DNA of 32,346 nt from Deltaproteobacteria bacterium (GTDB taxonomy: Bacteria; Myxococcota; B64-G9): assembly GCA_019314375.1 (NCBI GenBank), contig JAFCZJ010000045.1, positions 1-32,346 on the forward strand, read 5' to 3'. The notes below the pieces were generated by a model. That model saw only the letters and a list, made by a program, of their open reading frames with translations. It was not told the origin of the DNA and did not search any database. The position numbers were made by a program, and so were the translations under genes. This document shows, one piece after another, positions 1 to 7,325 of the stretch (its first letter is position 1; the number at the start of each line of letters is the position of its first letter).

Positions 1-400
1 GATCAGGGTACCTGCGTAACTTTCTGCACGACCGGCCAAATCTGCGACAATGGAACTTGCGTCGTCGACAACAGCTGCGACCCGGCTTGCGATGCCAACC
101 TGTGCATGCTCTGCGATCAGGGTACCTGCGTAACTTTCTGCACGACCGGCCAAATCTGCGACAACGGTGCATGCGTCGTCGACAACAGCTGCGACCCGGC
201 TTGCGATGCCGGCCAGTGCATGGTTTGCGATGAGGGCGACTGCGTGTCTTTCTGTACGACAGGCCAAGTCTGCGACAACGGCACTTGTGTCGTCGACAAC
301 AGCTGCGACCCGGCTTGCGATGCCGGCCTCTGCATGGTTTGCGAGGAGGGCAGCTGCGTGTCTTCCTGTACGGAAGATCAAATCTGCACGGAGGGCAGTT
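1..400 (+). repeat. 114-bp in-frame tandem repeat (3+ copies)
   Basis: Units start at 1, 115 and 229, with a decayed fourth from 343. Units 1 and 2 are almost identical over their first 50 bases. Each encodes 38 residues with a regular Cys pattern including CDPACDA. The array runs off the left edge, so the copy number is unknown. Confidence 0.9.
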
Positions 401-2922
401 GCGTTGATTACATGGCCTGCGCGGGGCCTGATGGACAGACAATCGAACATGGCGCGGCCCTGGAGTACTTTGAAAGCGATACTGTGGCCCACGGTGAATC
501 CTGCGTGTCGGAAATGCGCTTTTGTGATGATGGGACCCTGGACGGCACTTACGAGTATCTCGCCTGCTCGGTGAGAAGTCCTCTTGATTGCGCGGGACCC
601 AATGGCACGCAAGCAGCCAGCGTGCATATCGCCCACGGCAGCTCGGCGACCTACTACCTTGAGGGAATCGCCTCACCCGGCGAGACTTGCACGACCGAGA
701 CCCGCGCCTGCAACAACGGCACCCTCAGCGGCTCTTACAGATTTTTGACCTGCGTGGGTGGTCCGCCGGGCGACTGTATCGTGCCGGCCCCACCTCCCTG
801 GGTCGGCGGCGTGGTGGTCCCTGTCTTTGCCGACTACGACGGGGATGGCTACAAGGATGTGGCTGTGCATGTCGCGCCCCCCGCCGGCGGCAATAGTTAT
901 TGGCACCTCTTTCGTTCTTCGGAGGGACTCCAAACCAGCCAATTCGGATGGGGCGCAACACAGCCGGTGCCAGGCGATTACGACGGCGACGGCAAGACGG
1001 ATCTGGCGGTCTATTATCAAACCACGGCCACCTGGTCCCTGATGCAAAGCACTGCTGGTTACGAGTCCATACAATACGGATGGCAAGCCACCGTACCGGT
1101 GCCCGGCGACTATGATGGCGACGGCCGGACCGACATCGCCGGCTATCTGCAGCAGGCCGATTCGGGAGTACCGGCCGGTACCTGGTTCATGATGCGGAGC
1201 AGCGCGGGGCACCTGGAACAACAATTCGGCAATCAATGCCTCAGCCCGGCCCAGGGTGATTATGACGGAGACGGCAAAACAGACATCGCGGGCCACCTGG
1301 CGCAACCGACCCCCACCGACGGCGGCAGTCGATGGTATGTCCTGGGCAGTGAGAGCGGCTACCGGGGCATGCAGTTCGGCTGGGCGGAAGCCTTACCCGC
1401 TGAAGGAGATTACGACTTTGACAGGCAAAGCGAATTTGCGGCCGAACACAGCGTCCAACCGCCTGCCTATCCCAGCGGCTCGGCCAGGCCGCCGGTGAAA
1501 AACGTCTATGTCGCCCACAACCCAGAGCCCTTCTTGGCCACGAGCATGCCATCAAGCGCCCAAGACGCCGAAAAGACAGCGGCGCTGGCGAGATACAACA
1601 CCGAATTCAGCAGCGCTGATTTTGTGAGTCGTGGGCTCTCCTTGGCCGACTTTCGTCATTTGGATTCCTTTGCCGGCACCGACACCGAGAAATTCGAAGC
1701 CGCGGCCGCGACAAGCGGCTACGCGGCCCTCGTGTTGGGCAACAGGACCTACCATCTCGAACGACCGGTGCTCTTTTCCAATCGAAGTGACCTTTTGATC
1801 ATCGGCGGGCCGGAATCGCTCATCTACTCCGGCCTGAGCGAGGGCTGCGGCACAAACGACACCAACTGCCGCAGTGTATACTGGGACCGGCGCTCAAGCG
1901 CTTTGGCTTTCGATTCTCCCGAAAGAGTGATGATCGCGGGCATTGGGTTTCGAGGCCACAGGCTGGACCGCTCCCCACCGATGGAGATCGTCTTCGCGGA
2001 CATCAATGAGGACGGCGCGGAGACAGTCGGTACCGACTGGCAGTATCGCCTGCCCCACTCGAGCAAGAACCACGCAAATGCGCGAGGTATTTACGCCACG
2101 AGTCCCCAGGACTTCGTGGTCGTCGGCTGTAGCTTCCTCCATTATCATGGCGGCGGTGTGACCACCCAATCGAACGACACCTCCGTACGCCGCAACCTGC
2201 GTATCCAGGACAACTCATTTATCGATTGCGCAAACTATCGACACCCCAAGGCTTTCTATGCCATCTACGATTTCGACAGCATCAGGAGACCCGCTGGGGC
2301 CCCCGCCTACAATGATCTTGGGGCCATCAATGTCAATGGGCTGATCGACAAAACCCTGACCGATGTCTTTATCGAAAACAACCGCATTGTGGGCCCCTTG
2401 ATGGATGGGATTGCCGTGAACTGCATGGGCATGGAGAACCTCTCCATTACGGACAACTACGTCTACGGCTACAATTTCCATTTCAGCCAGACCATAGACG
2501 CGCATAGTCGCGCGCTCGGTCATGCCTCCGAGATGGGGATCCACGTCGTCACGACCGGCGGCCGAAACATCACGATCGATCGCAACTACGTCGCGGGCTT
2601 CCTCTGCGAAAACATCGTACAGGAAATTCACACCGGCACCGTCAGTCTGACCGAGAATGTCTACATTCGCGACAACTGGTGCTTTGACAGCAACTACCGG
2701 GGCATCACCCTCTATCCCGACCGGGGCAATCCCGGCGAAATCGCGTACCGCAATGTGGAAATCACGGGCAATCGTCTGGTCAACACCATCGTGCCATCGC
2801 CGGTGAACGTCATCGAAGCCTCGGCGGTTCAGGCCGGCACGCTGAACCTGTCCAACAATCTCTTCGCGGATGAATTTGCCTGGGACGGGACGATTTCCTG
2901 GGAGGCGGCTAGTGTTTTTTAA
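1..2922 (+). CDS. Cys-rich / FG-GAP / beta-helix surface protein, 5' end missing
   Basis: The frame is open from the first base, so the start lies upstream of the window; 973 residues are visible. Residues 1-133 (counted from base 1) are near-identical 38-residue Cys-rich repeats. They are followed by two related Cys modules at about 139-190 and 196-250, each starting CAGP. About 276-493 carry FG-GAP/VCBS-like repeats with calcium-loop motifs DYDGDG at residues 278, 326, 370 and 420, and a degenerate DYDFDR near 470. The rest, about 540-965, reads as a right-handed parallel beta-helix of the pectate-lyase-like type (recurring N-N-x-I/V-x-G turns, e.g. IENNRIVG). Such proteins are usually exported adhesins or polysaccharide-active enzymes; no catalytic residues could be assigned. 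The last codons (ASVF-stop) lie inside the 107-bp repeat element that follows. Function beyond surface binding is inference. Confidence 0.85.
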   Translation, partial: DQGTCVTFCTTGQICDNGTCVVDNSCDPACDANLCMLCDQGTCVTFCTTGQICDNGACVVDNSCDPACDAGQCMVCDEGDCVSFCTTGQVCDNGTCVVDNSCDPACDAGLCMVCEEGSCVSSCTEDQICTEGSCVDYMACAGPDGQTIEHGAALEYFESDTVAHGESCVSEMRFCDDGTLDGTYEYLACSVRSPLDCAGPNGTQAASVHIAHGSSATYYLEGIASPGETCTTETRACNNGTLSGSYRFLTCVGGPPGDCIVPAPPPWVGGVVVPVFADYDGDGYKDVAVHVAPPAGGNSYWHLFRSSEGLQTSQFGWGATQPVPGDYDGDGKTDLAVYYQTTATWSLMQSTAGYESIQYGWQATVPVPGDYDGDGRTDIAGYLQQADSGVPAGTWFMMRSSAGHLEQQFGNQCLSPAQGDYDGDGKTDIAGHLAQPTPTDGGSRWYVLGSESGYRGMQFGWAEALPAEGDYDFDRQSEFAAEHSVQPPAYPSGSARPPVKNVYVAHNPEPFLATSMPSSAQDAEKTAALARYNTEFSSADFVSRGLSLADFRHLDSFAGTDTEKFEAAAATSGYAALVLGNRTYHLERPVLFSNRSDLLIIGGPESLIYSGLSEGCGTNDTNCRSVYWDRRSSALAFDSPERVMIAGIGFRGHRLDRSPPMEIVFADINEDGAETVGTDWQYRLPHSSKNHANARGIYATSPQDFVVVGCSFLHYHGGGVTTQSNDTSVRRNLRIQDNSFIDCANYRHPKAFYAIYDFDSIRRPAGAPAYNDLGAINVNGLIDKTLTDVFIENNRIVGPLMDGIAVNCMGMENLSITDNYVYGYNFHFSQTIDAHSRALGHASEMGIHVVTTGGRNITIDRNYVAGFLCENIVQEIHTGTVSLTENVYIRDNWCFDSNYRGITLYPDRGNPGEIAYRNVEITGNRLVNTIVPSPVNVIEASAVQAGTLNLSNNLFADEFAWDGTISWEAASVF

Positions 2923-3015
2923 GGAGGCACAACCTCGCAGTTTCAGCAAAGTGAACAAACACAAGACACCATGGTAAAAACACTTGTGCCGCATCCCAAA
3001 GGGATGAGGTGCTAG
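2909..3015. repeat. 107-bp CTAG-bounded intergenic element, copy 1
   Basis: This element begins and ends with CTAG and fills the gap between two convergent genes. It aligns without gaps to 26974-27080, about 78 of 107 positions identical by my count. Two inverted repeats are shared. An arm at 2911-2919 pairs with 2976-2984, and a hairpin spans 2982-3016 with a 6-bp apical stem (2992-2997 with 3001-3006) around an AAA loop. Several paired positions differ from copy 2 on both sides of the pair, which preserves pairing. The upstream (+) gene ends inside the element (TAA at 2920-2922) and the (-) gene uses the right CTAG as its TAG stop. Confidence 0.8.
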
Positions 3016-3016
3016 T
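2982..3016. terminator. Probable bidirectional intrinsic terminator
   Basis: The hairpin is GC-rich at the tip and includes G-T wobbles and one mismatch. On the + strand it is followed by a run of six T (3018-3023). On the - strand it is followed by five T (complement of 2976-2980). It lies between convergent genes ending at 2922 and 3012, where a two-way terminator is expected. Termination itself is inferred. Confidence 0.6.
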
Positions 3017-3039
3017 ATTTTTTGAGGGGGCACGACCTC
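3012..3039. repeat. 28-bp direct repeat of the element head
   Basis: Bases 3012-3039 match the first 28 bases of the element (2909-2936) at 24 of 28 positions. The element is therefore flanked on its right by a second copy of its own left end. This stretch encodes the last residues (SCPLKKY) of the minus-strand protein. Confidence 0.75.
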
Positions 3040-6000
3040 CGCCGCCATACCCAAAACAACAGCAAGCCGATAAACCAGGGCAAGGCCTGCCGCCCTCCAC
3101 CTACGCCACCGCAGCCGCAACCACCATCTACATTTTCTTCGACGTCGCCACCGGCGTCCGGTCCGCTGGAGGCATCGGATGCGCCAGCATCCGGCTGTGA
3201 GTCGTCACCGCCGCCTGCGTCCAATCCCGCATCATTGTCGCCGCCCGCGTCCGGCCCCGCATCCCCGTCCCCGGTTGATACGACCCCATTGGGCGCGACC
3301 GCCACGGAGTACATACTACAAGCGTTGTCAGGGCCTTCGTTGGCACCCAGCTCGACTTGGCCCGCGGGAAATTCCTTGGAGAGGATGTTGAGGGTCAAGG
3401 GGGCATCGACCGTCAAGGTATCGCCCTCATCGACCCAGCCGGCAAGCCAAGGCGGGCGTGGGACATTGGCTGCGTCCCGGGCCACGTAGACTGTCACAGG
3501 CTGATTCACCGAAAAACGAATAAAGGGATTGTCGGTCGCCTGCTTATCGGCGTTGGCGGTTTTCAGATAATCCAGCCCAACGAGATCGGATGGGATCACA
3601 GAAAAAGCATAGGCCCGATCGATGTAGGGCAGTTTGCCCAACTCGAGCGTGTCCCAGACGTAAGCGGCGCCGCTTGCAACCCAGAGATCGTCTATCTCCA
3701 CACGCTCCAGGACATGGATCGTACAACTTGCCACATTCGATTCTGCCCCATCGCCGTCCTCTACCTTCCAGGTGAAAGAATCCTGGCCAGAAAACCCGGT
3801 ATCGGGCGTATAGGTACGCGTGGCCCCCGTGCCCGCCAGCGCCCCACTGACCGGCTCGCTGACCAGGGTAAAAGTGCGGGGAGTCGGACCGTCGGCATCG
3901 CGATAATCGAGATCGAAGGTTTTGGGTTCATCCAGCAGGGTCCTGACGTTCTGGTCGTAAGCCACCGGCGCCTGGTTTTCTCCAGTGCCCAAGCCTATCG
4001 ACCTGACGAAGACCCTGCCGCCGAAGTCCCAAGCCACATACACCCCTCCACCCGGCGCCGCGGCAATTTGCGGATTCCATCGAAAATAACTGGTCACGCT
4101 CGGGGCAAATGTCACCGGCGCGCCAAAATATCCATCCCGAATGATCGTGGCCCGGCCGGAGCCGTCGTCAATGTCCCGATAGGCCATGTAGATCATCGTG
4201 CCGGTGGAATCCGCGGCCAGGGTCGGGTAAAACAGCTCGCCCACCCATTGATCGAAATCCAGGCCAAGCAAACTCGACTGGCCCGCATCAAGTCGGGCGG
4301 TGCTGTTGTACCAAATCTGGTCGTATTCTCCCGGGGCGGTACTTCCCGCCGCATGGATCACGCCCGCGTGGTCGACGCAGGCACCCGTGGGTTCGCCGGT
4401 CTTGGCCGGCGTCCCCGACGAAAGCAATCTCCCTGCCCCAATGGTGTTGAGGTCCATGTCGTATTGTTGGACATAGTGTCCAGCGGGGCCGTTTCTACCA
4501 ACCACACTGAGATTCCCCTGAGCATCGATACAAGGGGCGGGAACCCAGAGCGGGGTCTCAACAACCCTCGCCACCGTGGGCGTTGTATCCAGGTTTGTGA
4601 TCTTGACAATCCGGCCCATCACTTCGATGCCCGTCAGGATACCGACGATCGCCGTGGAACCGTAAACGGCGAGCCTGGGGTAGTTGGCCCGACCACCGCC
4701 GGTTGAATTGATCGCCACAAGAGGCACACGCCAAGTGCCCCCAATCCGATTTGTGTACCAGGCCCTGGTCGAGCTGCTCGCCCAGTCCTTTTCGAAAACA
4801 AAATGAGGCGTATCGTTCACGTCGACAACCACATGCGGCGAGTTGTAATTTCCGCTTGCGCCCCCTGGCAAAGGGATCTCTTCGGCGGCGCCGAAAACGC
4901 CATCCGCATCGCCCAGCCGGTAATAAATTCTCCCAGCCGACATGTAAACCAGGTGGAGCATGCCCTGCGAATCCACGGCGATGCCCGGCGTGGTGCCGGC
5001 AGCCACGTCGATCGTTCCGCCCAGGGTATTCCAGGTATGGACCGGGCCTTCAACCGCCGGCGCCGTCATCACGCGGATGTGGTCGCCGTCTTCTGCCCGA
5101 TCTGTTGCCTGGTACATAAACCATGTGGCGCTATCCCGATCGAGCATGATGGTGGTGTGGCGGTACGGTGGCAGAGTGAAGGTCTTGACCGGTGAGCCAA
5201 GTTCGCCCGGGGAGTCGGCCTGTATCGTATGGACATCGAGCTTGTTGTCGTCGAAGTCCTTTAAAATAAACAAGGCAATCTTGTCTTCGCTCAGCCAAAT
5301 CGGATCGCAACTGCCGATGATGTCGTTCGAGGTGAGCACGCCTGCGCTGTTTGTGAGATTGTCCGGACTGGGGCCCCAGGCGATGCCCAGGTCCCAATAA
5401 GTGCTGGGCCCCTTGGAGCCGTAATAGACATACCAATTCCCGCCCGAGCTGAAAGCGCCCAGGGGGAAAATCTCGTCCCCATAGCCCCAGACCGAAGGGT
5501 CATTCCAGCTAAGCACATAGCCATGGTCGGTGTACACCAGACCATCCGTCGAGGTCGCCAGGCCCACGTGGCCGTTCACACTTTCCGTGGTGCTGTTTTC
5601 CGCCCAGACCGCGCCGTAGAACAAGACGATATTGCCCGCGTCGTCCAAGGTAGCCCCGGCCGAGAACAGACCCTCCTCCTCGTTGTTGTGAGGCAGGTGG
5701 GTGATGATCGGGTTGCCCGCATACTTGGTGAAGTTAATCCCGTCGGTGCTGGTGGCCACGCCGAGCGCCCGGTTGGCCGGGCCCCCATCGATAAGCCGAT
5801 CACCGTCCGCACCCACATAGTAAAGAAAATAGGTGCCGTCCTTCTTCACCACCGAGCAAGGACTGATCTGCCCATCGAAGCCCCTCGCATCCCAGGAACC
5901 GGCCGGACCGGCGGTGAGCGCAGTACCCTGCTCTGTCCAGTCCGATGGCTCGGGTATCGCAAATTCGGCCCGGACCGGCGCGACGCCGAAAAGGATCGAC

Positions 6001-6080
6001 AAAAGCACAACAAAATACAGACATCTGACGTCAATGCGCGGTCCTTCTCTGCGCATCGATGAAAAATCGACACTGGACAT
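3012..6080 (-). CDS. Secreted beta-propeller protein with cadherin-like Ig domain and MYXO-CTERM anchor
   Basis: The protein has 1022 residues. An N-terminal signal peptide ends near residue 38. About 40-330 resembles five-bladed propeller glycoside hydrolases of the GH32/43/62/68 clan (YFLYYVGADG, repeated ATSTDG). About 345-690 is a second propeller-like region. About 695-790 is a cadherin-like Ig domain (VAYDQNV start, FSGQDSFTWKVEDGDG). About 795-925 is a module containing PPWLAGW and EFPAGQVELG. A D/A/G-rich linker follows, then a MYXO-CTERM tail: Cys cluster, helix ALPWFIGLLLFWVW, RRR. This type of tail is thought to be cut by a myxosortase and to leave the protein on the cell surface. 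I cannot assign catalytic residues, so carbohydrate binding or cleavage is inference. The start at 6080 is 4 bases from the preceding stop; an internal ATG at 6056 gives a tidier signal peptide. Neither has a clear ribosome-binding site. Confidence 0.85.
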   Translation of the reverse strand: MSSVDFSSMRREGPRIDVRCLYFVVLLSILFGVAPVRAEFAIPEPSDWTEQGTALTAGPAGSWDARGFDGQISPCSVVKKDGTYFLYYVGADGDRLIDGGPANRALGVATSTDGINFTKYAGNPIITHLPHNNEEEGLFSAGATLDDAGNIVLFYGAVWAENSTTESVNGHVGLATSTDGLVYTDHGYVLSWNDPSVWGYGDEIFPLGAFSSGGNWYVYYGSKGPSTYWDLGIAWGPSPDNLTNSAGVLTSNDIIGSCDPIWLSEDKIALFILKDFDDNKLDVHTIQADSPGELGSPVKTFTLPPYRHTTIMLDRDSATWFMYQATDRAEDGDHIRVMTAPAVEGPVHTWNTLGGTIDVAAGTTPGIAVDSQGMLHLVYMSAGRIYYRLGDADGVFGAAEEIPLPGGASGNYNSPHVVVDVNDTPHFVFEKDWASSSTRAWYTNRIGGTWRVPLVAINSTGGGRANYPRLAVYGSTAIVGILTGIEVMGRIVKITNLDTTPTVARVVETPLWVPAPCIDAQGNLSVVGRNGPAGHYVQQYDMDLNTIGAGRLLSSGTPAKTGEPTGACVDHAGVIHAAGSTAPGEYDQIWYNSTARLDAGQSSLLGLDFDQWVGELFYPTLAADSTGTMIYMAYRDIDDGSGRATIIRDGYFGAPVTFAPSVTSYFRWNPQIAAAPGGGVYVAWDFGGRVFVRSIGLGTGENQAPVAYDQNVRTLLDEPKTFDLDYRDADGPTPRTFTLVSEPVSGALAGTGATRTYTPDTGFSGQDSFTWKVEDGDGAESNVASCTIHVLERVEIDDLWVASGAAYVWDTLELGKLPYIDRAYAFSVIPSDLVGLDYLKTANADKQATDNPFIRFSVNQPVTVYVARDAANVPRPPWLAGWVDEGDTLTVDAPLTLNILSKEFPAGQVELGANEGPDNACSMYSVAVAPNGVVSTGDGDAGPDAGGDNDAGLDAGGGDDSQPDAGASDASSGPDAGGDVEENVDGGCGCGGVGGGRQALPWFIGLLLFWVWRRRSCPLKKY

Positions 6081-6084
6081 GATG

Positions 6085-6480
6085 CTATGACTCTGAGGAA
6101 GAATCTGATTGAGAAGCAGCGGAAGCCAGCCAATCCTTGGCCTTTTCGAAATCGTCGAAGCGCTTCGGCATGAAGCCGATAATGAGCGTCAGGGTATCCA
6201 AGATCACTTTACGCATTTTCGAAACATGGACCACCAACGCGGCTTTGCGAAAATGCGGCTTCATCCTCGGCGCATTGGCTCTCATGGCGCCGGTCACATC
6301 AGAACCCATGGTGGTGCCCCTCAGATCAGCCAGAAGCAACACAGAACCCTTGGCCTCCTTGACGACAACCGAAACCGCGGCTTCCAATTCCGCTCGCACA
6401 CCCTCGGCGTCCAGCTCAAAATTGGACACGTCGATGTGAAATATCCTCTGGCCCCTGTGTTCGATCCACTGAGATTTCAT
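6085..6480 (-). CDS. SpoIIAA-like / STAS-type protein
   Basis: A 131-residue soluble protein with no signal peptide. A beta-strand start (RIFHIDVSNF), a central strand LLLADLRGTTMG and a late alpha/beta segment ending WLASAASQ fit the SpoIIAA-like/STAS fold, often seen as stand-alone proteins that bind regulators or lipids. The DLRG motif lies where anti-sigma-factor antagonists carry their phosphorylatable Ser, but here the sequence is DLRGTTMG, so a switch by phosphorylation is uncertain. The tail is Ser-rich (SDSSSES). A good ribosome-binding site (GAGGGGTGA) lies just before ATG 6480. The next gene starts 4 bases after this stop, so the two are probably co-translated, although their roles look unrelated. 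Confidence 0.7.
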   Translation of the reverse strand: MKSQWIEHRGQRIFHIDVSNFELDAEGVRAELEAAVSVVVKEAKGSVLLLADLRGTTMGSDVTGAMRANAPRMKPHFRKAALVVHVSKMRKVILDTLTLIIGFMPKRFDDFEKAKDWLASAASQSDSSSES

Positions 6481-6544
6481 GCTTCACCCCTCACATTGGT
6501 CAACTACTGATAAGGCTAGCCGCAGATGCCCCAATTTGCAATCC

Positions 6545-7240
6545 CTACCCAATAATCTGGCTGGTCAGATGCTGCCAAAGTTCCTGGTTCAGCGACTCCA
6601 GGCTGGAAAGCTGCGCGTCGGCGATGGTGTAGCGAGGATCGGAGGCATTTCTTTCATCGGGCACGGCCACGCATATCATCCGAGCCGCCTTGGCGGCGAT
6701 CAGACCCACGACCGTGTCCTCAAAAGCCACCGAGCGTTGGGGATCCGCACCCAGGGCTTTGGCCGCGTTCAAGTAGACTTGGGGATGGGGCTTGCCGAAG
6801 GGCAGACTTGAGGCCGACTGCACGGTATCGAAGGCGTCTTGCAGGCCCATGACCCCCAGGGCCGCCTCGACAAGCTCGGGGTCCGAAGCCGTGGCCAGGG
6901 CCACCTTGACGCCTTGCGACCTCGCGAAAGCCACAGCCTCCACAGCGCCGGGCAAGGCCCGGCCACGCTCGCGCACCAATTCCACCACCCGGCGATGAAT
7001 CCCTAAGGAAATCTCGGCTTGGCTTGGGCTTTTCCAGGGTTTTTGCCGATATCGCAGGGCCACGACTTCTTCTAAGCTCGTGCCCACGGTCTGCCTGCAA
7101 TCGGCCAGACTCAACATGACATCCACCGTGGCAAAGATCTCTATCTCGGATACTGCCCACAGGGGCTCCGAGTCGATGAGCAATCCGTCCATGTCGAAAA
7201 TGGCTGCCTCAATCATGCCGCTTTGTAGCACAAAAACCAT
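6545..7240 (-). CDS. HAD-superfamily phosphatase, hexitol-phosphatase/beta-phosphoglucomutase-like
   Basis: A 231-residue cytosolic enzyme closely resembling E. coli YniC/HxpB in order of motifs. The nucleophile motif is FDMDGLLIDSEPLW (the first Asp forms the aspartyl-phosphate, the second acts as acid/base). Motif II is ATAS, the motif III lysine lies in GKPHPQVYL, and motif IV is FEDTVVG. The helical cap between motifs I and II marks subclass I. Such enzymes remove phosphate from sugar phosphates such as 2-deoxyglucose-6-phosphate or hexitol phosphates; the substrate here is unknown. ATG 7240 has a weak GGAA six bases upstream; an internal ATG at 7216 (MIEAAIFDMDG) is equally plausible. 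It is divergent from the peptidase gene at 7326 with about 85 bp between. Confidence 0.9.
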   Translation of the reverse strand: MVFVLQSGMIEAAIFDMDGLLIDSEPLWAVSEIEIFATVDVMLSLADCRQTVGTSLEEVVALRYRQKPWKSPSQAEISLGIHRRVVELVRERGRALPGAVEAVAFARSQGVKVALATASDPELVEAALGVMGLQDAFDTVQSASSLPFGKPHPQVYLNAAKALGADPQRSVAFEDTVVGLIAAKAARMICVAVPDERNASDPRYTIADAQLSSLESLNQELWQHLTSQIIG

Positions 7241-7325
7241 TGAGATTCCGACCGAAATGGGTCAACTATGGACCGAGTTGAGGGTGAACCATCGACAACC
7301 CACTTTTCCTAGAAATGGACAACCC

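Noticed and set aside
2909-3015. Integron attC site
   Set aside because: The size and hairpin recall attC, but the conserved GTTRRRY / RYYYAAC ends are missing and no integrase is present.
2215-3120. 301-codon minus-strand frame across the end of gene 1 and the 107-bp element
   Set aside because: It crosses the terminator-like element and overlaps two real genes; no motif supports it.
3357-4706. 449-codon plus-strand open frame inside the propeller gene
   Set aside because: Antisense shadow; composition is random-like, with no recognisable motif, and the opposite strand encodes a coherent propeller protein.
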